A stretch of DNA of 64,000 nucleotides from Acidobacteriota bacterium (GCA_019244185.1 JAFATB010000022.1:62001-126000), one strand, 5' to 3'. Counted from the stretch's first letter, positions 25,436 to 34,861 are shown. Made by a program: numbers and translations. The notes: generated by a model not told the origin, from the sequence alone.

Positions 25436-28345
25436 ATGCGCCGACTGTTCTGCGTCCTCTTCTTCGCAAACCTCTTCGCGCTCGCAGCCTCCGCACAACT
25501 CGACCCGTCGCGCTTCGCCGAGATGCGCTGGCGGCACATCGGCCCGTTCCGCGGCGGACGCACCGTCGCCGCCGTCGGCATCCCCTCGCAGCCGCACACC
25601 TTCTACATCGGCGTCAACAACGGCGGCGTCTGGAAGACCACCGACGCGGGCCGCATCTGGACGCCGATCTTCGACGACCAGCCGACCGGCTCCATCGGCG
25701 CGATCGCGGTCGCGCCGTCCGATCCGAACGTGATCTACGCCGGCAGCGGCGAAGGTCTGCAGCGCCCCGATCTTTCCACCGGCGACGGTATCTACAAATC
25801 CACCGACGCCGGCGCCACCTGGACGCACCTTGGCCTCCGCGACGGCCAGCAGATTCCGATGATCGCCGTCGATCCGCGCGATCCGAACCGCCTCTTCGTC
25901 GCGGTGTTGGGACATCCCTACGGCCCGAACGTCGAGCGCGGGATCTTCCGCTCGGTGGACGGCGGCCGCACGTTCGAGCGCGTGCTCTATCGCGACGAGA
26001 ACAGCGGCGGCATCGACGTCGTCATCGATCCGGCGAATCCGCAGCTCGTCTACGCCGCGTTGTGGGACGCGCGGCAGGGTCCGTGGGAGAACGGCACGTT
26101 CCGCGGCACCGGCAGCGGCTTGTACAAGTCGACCGACGGCGGCACGACGTGGCGGATGCTGACCAATGGCTTGCCGACGCCTCAGCAGGGACTCTCGCGC
26201 ATCGGACTCGACCTGGCGCGCACCGACTCGCGCCGTCTGTTCGCTGTGGTCAGCACGTCCGGCGAGGTGAAGGGCGGCGGCCTCTATCGCTCCGACGACG
26301 CGGGCGAGACGTGGACGAACGTCAACGACGACATCCGCCTGTGGGGACGCGACGGCGACTTCAACGAGGTGCGCATCGACCCCGCGAACGCGAACGTGGT
26401 CTACGTCGCGAACATCGTCACGTGGAAGTCGACCGACGGCGGCAAGACGTTCGCGGCGTTCCGCGGCGCGCCGGGCGGCGACGACTATCACCGCATCTGG
26501 CTCAATCCGACGAACCCGAACATTGTCCTCATCGCGTCGGATCAAGGCGCGATCGTCACGCTCAACGGCGGCGCGACGTGGAGCTCCTGGTACAACCAGC
26601 CCACCGCGCAGATGTACCACGTCAACACCGACAACGCCTTTCCGTATCGCGTCTGCGGCGGCCAGCAGGAGAGCGGCTCCGCGTGCGTGGCCAGCCGCGG
26701 CGACGAGGGACGCATCACGTTCCGCGACTGGCGCCCGGTCGGCGTCGAGGAGTACGGCTACGCCGTGCCCGATCCGCTGGATCCCGATGTCGTCTACGGC
26801 GGCAAGCTGACGCGCTGGGATCGCCGCACCGGTCAGGTGCAGGACATCACGCCGCGCCCCCTCGGCGGCGCCGGCTATCGCGTGCTCCGCACGCAGCCGG
26901 TCGTGTTCTCGCCGATCGATCCGCACGTCCTCTACTTCGCCTCGAACACGCTGTGGAAGACGACGAACGGCGGCAACTTGTGGACCGAGATCAGCCCCGA
27001 CCTCACGCGCAAGACGTGGAGCGTGCCGGCGAACGTCGGCGTGTACGCGCCGACCGTGACGCCGAAGCAGCGCGGCGTGATCTACGCCGTCGCGCCGTCG
27101 CCGCTCGACGCGAACCGCATCTGGGCCGGCACGGACGACGGCCTGCTGCACGTCACCACCGACGGCGGCAAAACGTGGAGCGACGTCACGCCGCCGTCGC
27201 TCGTGCCGTGGGCGAAGGTCTCCATCCTCGAGGCCTCGCACTTCGACGCGCGGACCGCCTACGCCGCGATCAACACGTTCCGCCTCGACGACTTGCGCCC
27301 GCACATCCTGCGCACGCGCGACGGCGGCAAGACGTGGAGCGAGATCGTGAACGGCATTCCCGCCGCCGGCATCATCAACGTCGTCCGCGAAGATCCGAAA
27401 ACGCGCGGCCTGCTCTTCGCCGGCAGCGAACGCGAGGTGTACGTCTCGTCCGATGACGGCGAGCACTGGCAGTCGCTGCGTCTCAACATGCCCGCGTCGT
27501 CGATCCGCGACCTCGTGCTGAAGGATGACGATGTCGTCGTCGCCACGCACGGCCGAGGATTCTGGATCCTGGACGACATCGAGCCGCTGCGGCAGGTCTC
27601 GCGCGTCAGCGGCGCCGCGTATCTCTTCGCACCGCAGCGCGCGTGGCGTCTGCGCGGCAACCTCAACACCGACACGCCGCTGCCGCCCGACGAGCCGGCC
27701 GGCGAGAATCCGCCCGACGGCGCCATCATTGATTACTGGCTCGCGTCGAATGCCACCGGCGTCGTGACGCTGGAGATCCTCGACGCGAACAACAACGTCC
27801 TGCGCCGCTACGCGAGCGACGATCCGGTCGAGCCGGTCTCCGACGAAGGCAACGTGCCGCGCTGGTGGATCCGCCCGCGCCGTCCGCTCGCCACCACCGC
27901 GGGCATGCATCGCGTGACGTGGGACATGCACAACACTCCATTGCACGAGGAGCGCGAGAGCTTCCCGATCGCGGCGACGCCGGAAGACACCGCGCCGAAC
28001 GCCGCCGCGGTGTGGGTGCTGCCCGGCACGTACACCGTGCGCCTCACCGCGAACGGTGTGACGACCACGCGCCCGCTCGTCGTGCAACTCGACCCGCGCG
28101 TGAAGGCGCCGCTGTCCGCGCTGCAGCAGCAACACGATCTCTCCATGCGCGTGTACGTTGCGCTGGCAGGGGCGCTGGCGCGCGCGCGCGGCGCGAAGCC
28201 TGCCGCGAGCCCGGCCGCCGCGGACGCTACCGCTAACAATGACAAGGCCGACGCGTTGCGCGGCCTGCTCGAGATCCTGCAGAGCGCCGACGTCGCGCCG
28301 TCGGCGCAGCTCGTCGCGGCCGTCGAGGAGGCGCTGCGGCAGTGA
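25436..28345 (+). CDS. secreted VPS10/sortilin-like BNR beta-propeller protein
   Basis: 969 residues with signal peptide LFCVLFFANLFALAASAQ. The body is a run of Asp-box/BNR repeats (YKSTDAGATWTHLG, LYKSTDGGTTWR, WKTTNGGNLWTEI, HVTTDGGKTWSDV) forming one or two ten-bladed-type propellers, followed by a beta-sandwich with HRVTWDMHNTPL near residues 825-840. Proteins of this family are abundant in Acidobacteriota and are extracellular or periplasmic; the ligand is unknown. It is a paralogue of the protein at 35352-38681. The stop overlaps the GTG of the adenosine-deaminase-like gene. Confidence 0.82.
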   Translation: MRRLFCVLFFANLFALAASAQLDPSRFAEMRWRHIGPFRGGRTVAAVGIPSQPHTFYIGVNNGGVWKTTDAGRIWTPIFDDQPTGSIGAIAVAPSDPNVIYAGSGEGLQRPDLSTGDGIYKSTDAGATWTHLGLRDGQQIPMIAVDPRDPNRLFVAVLGHPYGPNVERGIFRSVDGGRTFERVLYRDENSGGIDVVIDPANPQLVYAALWDARQGPWENGTFRGTGSGLYKSTDGGTTWRMLTNGLPTPQQGLSRIGLDLARTDSRRLFAVVSTSGEVKGGGLYRSDDAGETWTNVNDDIRLWGRDGDFNEVRIDPANANVVYVANIVTWKSTDGGKTFAAFRGAPGGDDYHRIWLNPTNPNIVLIASDQGAIVTLNGGATWSSWYNQPTAQMYHVNTDNAFPYRVCGGQQESGSACVASRGDEGRITFRDWRPVGVEEYGYAVPDPLDPDVVYGGKLTRWDRRTGQVQDITPRPLGGAGYRVLRTQPVVFSPIDPHVLYFASNTLWKTTNGGNLWTEISPDLTRKTWSVPANVGVYAPTVTPKQRGVIYAVAPSPLDANRIWAGTDDGLLHVTTDGGKTWSDVTPPSLVPWAKVSILEASHFDARTAYAAINTFRLDDLRPHILRTRDGGKTWSEIVNGIPAAGIINVVREDPKTRGLLFAGSEREVYVSSDDGEHWQSLRLNMPASSIRDLVLKDDDVVVATHGRGFWILDDIEPLRQVSRVSGAAYLFAPQRAWRLRGNLNTDTPLPPDEPAGENPPDGAIIDYWLASNATGVVTLEILDANNNVLRRYASDDPVEPVSDEGNVPRWWIRPRRPLATTAGMHRVTWDMHNTPLHEERESFPIAATPEDTAPNAAAVWVLPGTYTVRLTANGVTTTRPLVVQLDPRVKAPLSALQQQHDLSMRVYVALAGALARARGAKPAASPAAADATANNDKADALRGLLEILQSADVAPSAQLVAAVEEALRQ

Positions 28346-29973
28346 CGATTCCGCGCCTCACGCGCTTCCTCACGCAGCTCATCAGCGAGACGAGCGCGCT
28401 CTCCGTCGACGACACGCTCGCGCTCGCGGAGCAGGCGCCGCAGCTCGACGACGACCCGGAGCTCGCGCACGAGATCCGCGACTTCCGCGCGCTCCTCGGC
28501 CGCTTCCGTCTCAACGCCGCGCCGATCGAGTCGCTGCTCGCGCATCCCGTCTCCCGCGCGCTCGAGGCGTTTCTCCTCGCGTTCCCGATTCCCTTTCACG
28601 ACGAGCACATTCACCTCACCGGCTCGCTCGACGCCGAGTTCGTCTGGTCTCGCCTCGGCGCACTGCTCGACGGTCCCGACCGCGCGCTGTACGAGGCCAA
28701 GATCGCGGAGGTCTACGGCCCCGACGCGCTGCCGATCCGCGGCGTCGCCGACGTCGACCGCCTCATCCGCCTGCGCGATGAAGACCGCTTCGATCGCTAC
28801 CTCAAGATCCTCTATCTCCCCAAGCTGATCCTCACGACGCGCGAGGCGCACCGCGCCGCCGCGTACCACATGGCCTCGCGACTCTGGCGTACGTCGAACG
28901 TCGGCTCGCTGCGCCTGAAGTTCACGCTGTTCCGCGAGACCACCGATCCCTCCGAGCAGATCCCCGGCCTCGGCGCGCTGACGCCCGAGGACGTGCTGCT
29001 GGGGCTGTGCGAAGGCTTTCGGGAGTTTCAAGCGGAGCAGCGCGAGTTCCGCTTCATCCTCTCGCCGAGCTTCCGCAAGGAGCCGGGCTTCTACGACGCC
29101 ACGCGCTACGCGTCGAAACGCGAGAGCTTCGACGATCAGGTGCGGCAGATCATCGACCTGCTCAAGAAGCATCCCGAGCTGCGCGACGTGCTGACGGAAG
29201 TCGACACCGTCGGCAACGAGCGCGGCTTCTATCGCAAGGCGCACTTTCAGGAGATGCGCGTCGGCATGCGCAAGCTGCAGGCGTACGGCCTGCGCACGCG
29301 CAGCCATCACGGCGAGACGTGGAACACGCTGCGGCAGGGCGTGCAGGCCGTCGATAACGCGATGAACATCTGGTACGTCGACGCCATCGAGCACGGCCTC
29401 TCGCTCGGCATCAATCCCAACTTCTACTTCCACGCGCTGCTGCAGCGCATCCTCCGCGCGAACCGCCGTGGCGAGCCGATCGCGCCGCACTCGCGCGAGC
29501 TCGCGGAGCTGATGGACATGGACACCAGCGGCCGCGAGGAGATCCGCGAGAAGCTCGTGCGCGGCGAGCCGCTCACGGATTCCGAAGCGACGCTGGCGAC
29601 GAAGACGAAGTTCCACCACGCGCGCGAGGTTGAGCACTACCAGCACGACGTGCTCAATCGCATGATCGACAAGCGCCTCACGCTCGTCTCGCTGCCGTCG
29701 TCGAACAAGAAGCTCACCGGCGCGCTCGCCGACTATGCCGACCATCCGTTTTCCTGGTGGGAGAAAAAAGGCCTCCGCCTCGGCGTCGGCACCGACAACG
29801 ACATCACGCTCTCGACGAGCCTCGTCCGCGAGATGCTGATCCTGCTCTACACCGATCCGCTCGAGCTCAAGCTCGCCAAACTCCTCATCGTCACCACCGG
29901 CGAAACGCGCCGCTCGCACCTGTCGCATCTGCTGTGGGAGATGCGGAAGGGTGGGGGAGCCCAGGGAAACTGA
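28342..29973 (+). CDS. adenosine-deaminase-like metal-dependent amidohydrolase
   Basis: 543 residues, much longer than the roughly 350 of classical adenosine deaminase. Metal and catalytic motifs are visible: DEHIHLTGS (His89, His91), a SHHGE motif near residue 325, and LGVGTDND near 478 in place of the GTDDP of true deaminases. That last change suggests a divergent substrate. The first 80 residues are an added helical domain. GTG start in a GTGA overlap with the VPS10-like gene. No signal peptide, so the product is cytoplasmic although its partner is secreted. Confidence 0.75.
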   Translation: MTIPRLTRFLTQLISETSALSVDDTLALAEQAPQLDDDPELAHEIRDFRALLGRFRLNAAPIESLLAHPVSRALEAFLLAFPIPFHDEHIHLTGSLDAEFVWSRLGALLDGPDRALYEAKIAEVYGPDALPIRGVADVDRLIRLRDEDRFDRYLKILYLPKLILTTREAHRAAAYHMASRLWRTSNVGSLRLKFTLFRETTDPSEQIPGLGALTPEDVLLGLCEGFREFQAEQREFRFILSPSFRKEPGFYDATRYASKRESFDDQVRQIIDLLKKHPELRDVLTEVDTVGNERGFYRKAHFQEMRVGMRKLQAYGLRTRSHHGETWNTLRQGVQAVDNAMNIWYVDAIEHGLSLGINPNFYFHALLQRILRANRRGEPIAPHSRELAELMDMDTSGREEIREKLVRGEPLTDSEATLATKTKFHHAREVEHYQHDVLNRMIDKRLTLVSLPSSNKKLTGALADYADHPFSWWEKKGLRLGVGTDNDITLSTSLVREMLILLYTDPLELKLAKLLIVTTGETRRSHLSHLLWEMRKGGGAQGN

Positions 29974-30150
29974 CGCGCGGCCGCGCGACCGAACGCGCGG
30001 CTCGCAGCGATCTGCGCTCGCACTGCGTTCGACCGACGCCCGAACGCATTCGGTACTTGCCGCGACGCGATCTTCCGGCGCACGGGCGCAGCGTGCCGCC
30101 GTCGCGTGGGATGAACGCGGCCAACGACGGCAGGAATACGACCGCGGTTC
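29974..30150. other. non-coding spacer after the deaminase-like gene
   Basis: GC-rich sequence without a convincing gene, promoter or terminator. Long frames through it are extensions of the repeat array downstream. Confidence 0.5.
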
Positions 30151-30570
30151 GCATGAAAGCCGGAACGCGACGCTTGAAATCCAGAATCGGTCGCACGAAA
30201 GCCAGAATCGGTCGCATGAAATCCAGAACGCGACGCGTGAAATCCAGAACGCGACGCGTGAAAACCAGAATTCATGGCGTGAAATCCAGAATCGGTCGCA
30301 TGAAAGCCAGAATCGCTCGCGTGAAATCCAGAACGCGACGCGTGAAAACCAGAATTCATGGCTTGAAAACCAGAATCGGTCGCATGAAAGCCAGAACGCG
30401 ACGCATGAAATCCAGAACGCGACGCATGAAAACCAGAATCGGACGCGTGAAAACCAGAATTGGACGCGTGAAAACCAGAATCGAACGCGTGAAATCCAGA
30501 ATTGGACGCGTGAAATCCAGAATTGGACGCGTGAAAACCGGAACGCGTCGCGTGAACGCCACGACGCGTC
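30151..30570. repeat. minisatellite: 20 tandem units of 21 bp
   Basis: Exactly twenty 21-bp units. Each has a conserved core TGAAANCCAGAA preceded by GC(A/G) and followed by a variable end that recurs in a few types (ATCGGTC, ACGCGAC, ATTCATG, ATTGGAC). Because 21 is a multiple of three, all frames stay open, giving artefactual heptad-repeat peptides on both strands. No ribosome site or clear start supports translation. The unit length equals two helical turns, which would suit an array of protein-binding sites. Too short and regular for CRISPR. Confidence 0.92.
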
Positions 30571-30661
30571 GCGTGCTCGGCTTTTCAATGTAATCGCGCC
30601 AACCGCGAGGCGTACACTCTGGGCAGGCATTCCGGAGCGGATGCCCTGCGTCATCGCTCGC

Positions 30662-30826
30662 ATGCGATCTACCGTGAATCGAATGATGCCTGCGGGGAGC
30701 GCACGGCGCGATTTCGCGGTCGTCGTCGGCGTCCTCCTGCTCGTCCTCGCCGCCGAGGCCTTCTATGTGATCCGGTTCGACCTCCAGGAGCGCAGCGCCG
30801 GTGCCGCCCGGCGCCCTTCGAGATGA
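30662..30826 (+). CDS. possible 54-residue single-span membrane peptide
   Basis: A short frame starting ATG with a clear membrane helix (AVVVGVLLLVLAAEAFYVI) and a basic C-terminus. There is no good ribosome site. It is followed 50 bp later by the attC-like repeat copy A, as the small membrane gene at 34862 is followed by copy B, which is the only reason to take it seriously. Confidence 0.25.
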   Translation: MRSTVNRMMPAGSARRDFAVVVGVLLLVLAAEAFYVIRFDLQERSAGAARRPSR

Positions 30827-30876
30827 CCGATCTCGCGCAGGCGCTCCGCATCGCGCTGGCGTGAGATTCACCGCAT

Positions 30877-30921
30877 GCAGCAAACGCTGCAGCTGACGCG
30901 TCACCGCGCAGCTGAGCGCGC
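30877..30921 (+). repeat. hairpin-rich dispersed repeat, copy A (attC-like?)
   Basis: 45 bp, matching 35260-35306 except for a 2-bp indel and one C/T change. It can fold: GCAGC-AAAC-GCTGC, then CAGCTG-A-CGCG paired to CGCG-CAGCTG with a single bulged A and a 4-base loop. A bulged imperfect palindrome downstream of a small gene recalls integron attC sites, but the GTTRRRY core is absent. Confidence 0.6.
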
Positions 30922-30952
30922 AAGATCAACACGCGTTTTCAAGACGGCAGCG

Positions 30953-31252
30953 ATGACGGTTCAAACGCGTTTGTCGATTCTGACTCTCACCTGGATCGTC
31001 GGTGGCTTCACGACGGCGACGCTCGCTCTGTTCGTCTCTCCTTGGTTCTTGTTCGCGACAGCCTTCATCTTGTGCGTGACCGGTGTGCTCATCGAGCGGA
31101 CACGCTGTTCGCATTGTGGTCACCCCTTGCTGCGTCGCCATGTCCGCTTAGGGCCGTTGTCGATCCCGTACTACTGGACTACGGTGCCGGTGAACTGCGG
31201 TCGCTGCGCTTCTAGACAGCCCTCACGCGGCGTGCGTGTCGGTTCATGCTGA
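30953..31252 (+). CDS. small two-span membrane protein with zinc-ribbon-like Cys pairs
   Basis: 99 residues from the ATG at 30953. Two adjacent hydrophobic segments (around 10-27 and 31-50) are followed by CSHCGHPLL and, some 27 residues later, CGRC: a likely treble-clef or zinc-ribbon on the cytoplasmic side. Not recognised further. The upstream extension reads through the attC-like repeat and is not expected to be coding. No clear ribosome site. Confidence 0.5.
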   Translation: MTVQTRLSILTLTWIVGGFTTATLALFVSPWFLFATAFILCVTGVLIERTRCSHCGHPLLRRHVRLGPLSIPYYWTTVPVNCGRCASRQPSRGVRVGSC

Positions 31253-31352
31253 CCTCGCCTCAGAATCCCGCGACCGACCACGCACCGTAACGAAGGTTTG
31301 ACCCTCTTCGCGACACTCCATATTGAGGCGACCGCTGGCGCGCGGTCCCGAC

Positions 31353-32741
31353 ATGAGTACTCCCGACGGGAACTTTCAGAGATTCCTGCAGGCGGCACCC
31401 GACGCAATCGTAGTGGTCGATGGTCGCGGTGTGATCGTCGGGACGAACGCGCTGACCGAGGAGATGTTCGGCTACGGGGCGGAAGAACTCCTCGGGCAGC
31501 GGGTGGAGTTGCTGATCCCGCAGCGCTTCCGCCAGGGTCACGAGCACGAACGCGATGCGTATGCGGCGGCGCCGCGCACGCGCCCGATGGGACTCGATCG
31601 CGAGTTGTGGGGACGGCGGAAGTCGGGACAGGAGTTTCTCGTCCAGATCAGCCTCAGTCCGATCGAGTCGGGCGGCGAGACGCTGGTGACGAGCATCATC
31701 CGCGACGTCACGACGCAGCGCGCGGCGGAAGCGCGTTTCCGGGCTCTGCTCGAATCCGCGCCGGACGGCATCGTCGTCGTCGACTCCTACGGCACGATCG
31801 TCATCGTCAACTCGCAGACCGAGCGGCTCTTCGGCTACACGCGTCAGGAACTCGTCGGCCAGCCGATCGAATTGCTCGTGCCCGAACGCGCGCGCGAGCG
31901 GCACACCGGCGAACGCGTCGCCTACGCGGCGGATCCCCGGCTGCGTCCGATGGGCGCGGGACGCGCGCTGAGCGGCCGCACGAAAGACGGGCGCGAGTTC
32001 CCGGTCGAGATCAGCCTCAGTCCGCTCGTCACCGATCAGGGCCGCATGGTGATGAGCATCGTGCGCGACATCACCGAGCGCCGGCATGCCGAGGAGACCA
32101 TCCGGGCGTCGCTGCGCGAGAAAGAAGCGATGCTCCGCGAGATCCATCATCGCGTGAAAAACAACCTGCAGGTCACCTCCAGCCTGCTGCGTCTTCAGGC
32201 CTCCGCCATCGACGATTCCGCGACGCGCCAGATCTTCGAAGAGACGGAGAACCGCATTCGCTCGATGGCGCTCGTGCACGAGAAGCTGTACCAGTCGACC
32301 GATCTCTCGCGCATCGATTTCGCCGATTACATCCGCTCGCTCGGGCTGCTGCTCTTCAACGGCTCCGCGCTGAATCCGGAGAAGATCGTGCTGCGCGTCG
32401 CCGGACCGCCGATCTTCCTCAGCATCGACGACACGGCGGTGCCGTGCGGTCTCATCATCAACGAGCTGCTCTCGAACGCGCTCAAGCATGCGTTCCCCGG
32501 CGGCCGCGCGGGCGAGATCCGCGTCGAGCTGACGGACGGCGCGGACGGTTGGATTCATGTGGTCGTGCGCGACGACGGCGTCGGCCTGCCGCCGGATTTC
32601 GACATGAACAAGGCGGAGACGCTCGGCCTGCGCCTCGTGCAGGGTCTCGCGCAGCAGATCGACGGCCGCGTCGCCGTCGAGCGCGGGCAGCGCGGCGCGA
32701 CGTTCGTCTTCGCGTTTCCGCGGGAACGGGTCCGTACATGA
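31353..32741 (+). CDS. PAS-PAS sensor histidine kinase of the HisKA_2/HWE type
   Basis: 462 residues, no membrane segment. PAS domain 1 about 8-125 and PAS 2 about 128-245 are near copies of each other (APDAIVVVDGRGVIV / APDGIVVVDSYGTIV; RRKSGQEF / RTKDGREF). The phospho-acceptor box is REIHHRVKNNLQ with His265, typical of HisKA_2 kinases, followed by an ATPase domain with NELLSNALKHAFP and DDGVGLPP. ATG start chosen at the SxxxxNF start of PAS 1. It is coupled by ATGA to the hybrid kinase, so both act in one soluble sensing circuit; the PAS ligands are unknown. Confidence 0.88.
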   Translation: MSTPDGNFQRFLQAAPDAIVVVDGRGVIVGTNALTEEMFGYGAEELLGQRVELLIPQRFRQGHEHERDAYAAAPRTRPMGLDRELWGRRKSGQEFLVQISLSPIESGGETLVTSIIRDVTTQRAAEARFRALLESAPDGIVVVDSYGTIVIVNSQTERLFGYTRQELVGQPIELLVPERARERHTGERVAYAADPRLRPMGAGRALSGRTKDGREFPVEISLSPLVTDQGRMVMSIVRDITERRHAEETIRASLREKEAMLREIHHRVKNNLQVTSSLLRLQASAIDDSATRQIFEETENRIRSMALVHEKLYQSTDLSRIDFADYIRSLGLLLFNGSALNPEKIVLRVAGPPIFLSIDDTAVPCGLIINELLSNALKHAFPGGRAGEIRVELTDGADGWIHVVVRDDGVGLPPDFDMNKAETLGLRLVQGLAQQIDGRVAVERGQRGATFVFAFPRERVRT

Positions 32742-34654
32742 CCGCGCGCATTCTCGTCGTCGAAGACGAGACGATCGTGGCGATGGATCTCGCCGCGACG
32801 TTGCGCCGCCTCGGCTACAGCGTCGTCGGCACGGTCGACAACGGGAGCGACGCGATCAATGCCGCGGCGGCGCTGCACCCCGACCTCGTGCTGATGGACA
32901 TCCGCATCAAGGGTCCGACGGACGGCATCGAGACCGCGCGGCTGCTGCACGGCGAACAGTCCGCGCCGGTCGTGTTTCTCACCGCGCACGCGGATGTCGA
33001 CACCGTCGAACGCTCGAAGCTCGCCGCGCCGTACGGCTATCTCGTCAAGCCGTTCGACGAGCGTGCGCTGCACCGCGTCGTGGAGGTCGCACTGCAACGC
33101 ATCGCCGCCGACCGCGCCGAGCGCGAGGAAGCCGCCGACGCGCTCTGGCACAGCGAGCAGCGCTTCCGCCTGCTCGTCGACGCGGTCAAGGACTTCGCGA
33201 TCTTTACACTCGATCCCAGCGGCCGCGTGGCGACGTGGAACGCCGGCGCCGAGCGGCTGACCGGCTACTCCGCGGAAGACGTCCTCGCCAAGCCGATCGA
33301 TCTCATCCGGCCGCGCGACGCCACGCCGCTGGCCGAGATCTTCCCGCGCGTGCACGAAGAGGGAAGCGCGGAATGGGACGGCACCGGCATCCGCAAAGAC
33401 GGCACGCGCTATCTCTTCCACGCGTACTGCACGACCATGAAGACGCGTAGCGGACAGACGCTCGGCTATGTCTTCGTCTCGCGCGACGTCACCGAGCAGC
33501 GCAGCCTCGAGGCGCAGCTCGCGCAGGCGCAGAAGCTCGAGTCCCTCGGCCATCTCGCCGGCGGCGTCGCGCACGACTTCAACAACATGCTGATGGTGAT
33601 CTTCTCGCGCACCGACCTGCTGCTGCGCGAGGTGACGGTCGAACGGCAGCGCCGCTATCTGGGCGACATCCGCGCCGCCGCGGCGAAGAACCGCGATCTC
33701 ACGCAGCAGCTACTCGCCGCCGCGCGCCAGCAGGTGCTCGAGCCACAGATCGTCAATATCAACGAGATCATCGCCTCCGCGGTCCGGCTGCTGCGGCCGA
33801 CGCTCGGCGAGCAACTCGACATCCACGTCGAGCTCGAGGAGCCGCTGTGGAGCGTCTACGCCGACGCCGGCAAGCTGCATCAGGTGCTGATGAACCTCTC
33901 CATCAACGCGCGCGATGCGATGCCGGACGGCGGCACGCTGATGATCGAGAGCCGCAACGTGCGCGTCGACGCGTCGTACTCGCGGCTGCACATCGGATTG
34001 CGCGAAGGCGATTACGTCGCGCTCATCGTCACCGATACCGGCACCGGGATCCCGCAGTCCGTGCGCGAGCGCATCTACGATCCGTTCTTCACCACGAAGG
34101 AACCCGGGCGCGGCACCGGCCTCGGCCTCGCCGTCGTGCGCGGCATCGTCGAGCAGACCGGCGGTCATATCTGGATGTACAGTGAGGAAGGGCGCGGGAC
34201 GACGTTCAAGCTGTTCTTCCCGCGCCACGCCGGCGACGCGCGGCGCGAGCCCGTGCCCGACGACCTCGCGCCCGCGCACGGCGACGAGACAATCCTGCTC
34301 GTCGAGGACGAAGACCTGCTCCGCGCCGTCACGCGCGAGGCGCTCGAGGAGCAGGGCTATCGCGTGCTCGCCGCGCGCATGCCCGCCGAGGCGCTGACGC
34401 TGGTCGAAAACTTCCCGGGCACGATCCACCTGCTGCTGACGGACGTGATCATGCCCGGCATGACCGGCAAAGACCTCGCGGCACGCCTCGTCGCGTTACG
34501 CCCATCGATCCACGTCGTCTTCATGTCCGGCTACACGAGCAGCTCGATGATGAATCACACGAAACTCCCGCCGAGCGTGCGCTATCTCGAGAAGCCCATC
34601 CCGACGACGCTCCTCCTGCGCACGCTGCGCGAGATGCTCGACCGGAAGGAATAG
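32738..34654 (+). CDS. hybrid receiver-PAS-histidine kinase-receiver protein
   Basis: 638 residues: receiver 1 (1-118, Asp54 in LVLMDIRIKG, Lys in YLVKPFD), PAS (about 135-255, FAIFTLDPSGRVATWNAGAE), HisKA dimerisation domain with the acceptor His in LAGGVAHDFNNML, ATPase domain (NLSINARDAMP, DTGTGIP, GTGLGLAVV) and a C-terminal receiver (about 515-638, LLLTDVIMPGMTG). Such proteins take phosphate from a partner kinase at receiver 1 and pass it on. No DNA-binding output is present in either gene, so the output partner lies elsewhere. Confidence 0.9.
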   Translation: MTARILVVEDETIVAMDLAATLRRLGYSVVGTVDNGSDAINAAAALHPDLVLMDIRIKGPTDGIETARLLHGEQSAPVVFLTAHADVDTVERSKLAAPYGYLVKPFDERALHRVVEVALQRIAADRAEREEAADALWHSEQRFRLLVDAVKDFAIFTLDPSGRVATWNAGAERLTGYSAEDVLAKPIDLIRPRDATPLAEIFPRVHEEGSAEWDGTGIRKDGTRYLFHAYCTTMKTRSGQTLGYVFVSRDVTEQRSLEAQLAQAQKLESLGHLAGGVAHDFNNMLMVIFSRTDLLLREVTVERQRRYLGDIRAAAAKNRDLTQQLLAAARQQVLEPQIVNINEIIASAVRLLRPTLGEQLDIHVELEEPLWSVYADAGKLHQVLMNLSINARDAMPDGGTLMIESRNVRVDASYSRLHIGLREGDYVALIVTDTGTGIPQSVRERIYDPFFTTKEPGRGTGLGLAVVRGIVEQTGGHIWMYSEEGRGTTFKLFFPRHAGDARREPVPDDLAPAHGDETILLVEDEDLLRAVTREALEEQGYRVLAARMPAEALTLVENFPGTIHLLLTDVIMPGMTGKDLAARLVALRPSIHVVFMSGYTSSSMMNHTKLPPSVRYLEKPIPTTLLLRTLREMLDRKE

Positions 34655-34858
34655 CGTCTCGTTCGCCGCACCACGAACGCGCGTAAGATCAACACGTACG
34701 GCGCGGCATCTCACGCGGCGGCGCTGTCATTGACTTGCACCGGAGGGTTGCTGAGCTCAGTGCTGAGCGGGATCGGGCCGTTTGCGAACGTGATGCCCAC
34801 GTTCTTCCCTGGGACGCTTCAGGATGAACTGGAAGCAACAGACAGCGAAGGGCATTGA
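34655..34858 (+). pseudogene. open gene fragment without a start, ending just before the next small gene
   Basis: In frame with, but after, the stop of the hybrid kinase, 67 codons stay open to a TGA at 34856. The C-terminal part (GIGPFANVMPTFFPGTLQDE) looks like real protein, with no credible start codon until an ATG at 34793. Possibly the tail of a lost gene. The 5-prime part contains AAGATCAACACG, which also follows repeat copy A. Confidence 0.25.
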
Positions 34859-34861
34859 GTC

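Larger units (their letters stand above)
30571..30952. other. gene-poor stretch with one doubtful small ORF and an attC-like hairpin site
   Basis: After the minisatellite nothing convincing is coded except a doubtful 54-codon frame. The hairpin-rich copy A (30877-30921) of a repeated site lies here. No strong promoter is visible, although a TACACT near 30613 could be a -10 box. Confidence 0.4.

Noticed and set aside
20738..28135. A minus-strand frame of more than 2400 codons
   Set aside because: Only its last 333 codons (20738-21739) are a real gene; the rest is antisense to the membrane protein and VPS10-like genes and is low-complexity Arg/Ala/His-rich, typical for GC-rich shadows.
30151..30570. 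Minisatellite as a CRISPR array or as a heptad-repeat protein gene
   Set aside because: Units of 21 bp with a 12-bp core and only a few recurring ends cannot be repeat-spacer units, no cas gene is near, and all frames are open only because 21 is divisible by three.
30877..30921. Canonical integron attC site
   Set aside because: No GTTRRRY core and no integrase in the window; kept only as attC-like.
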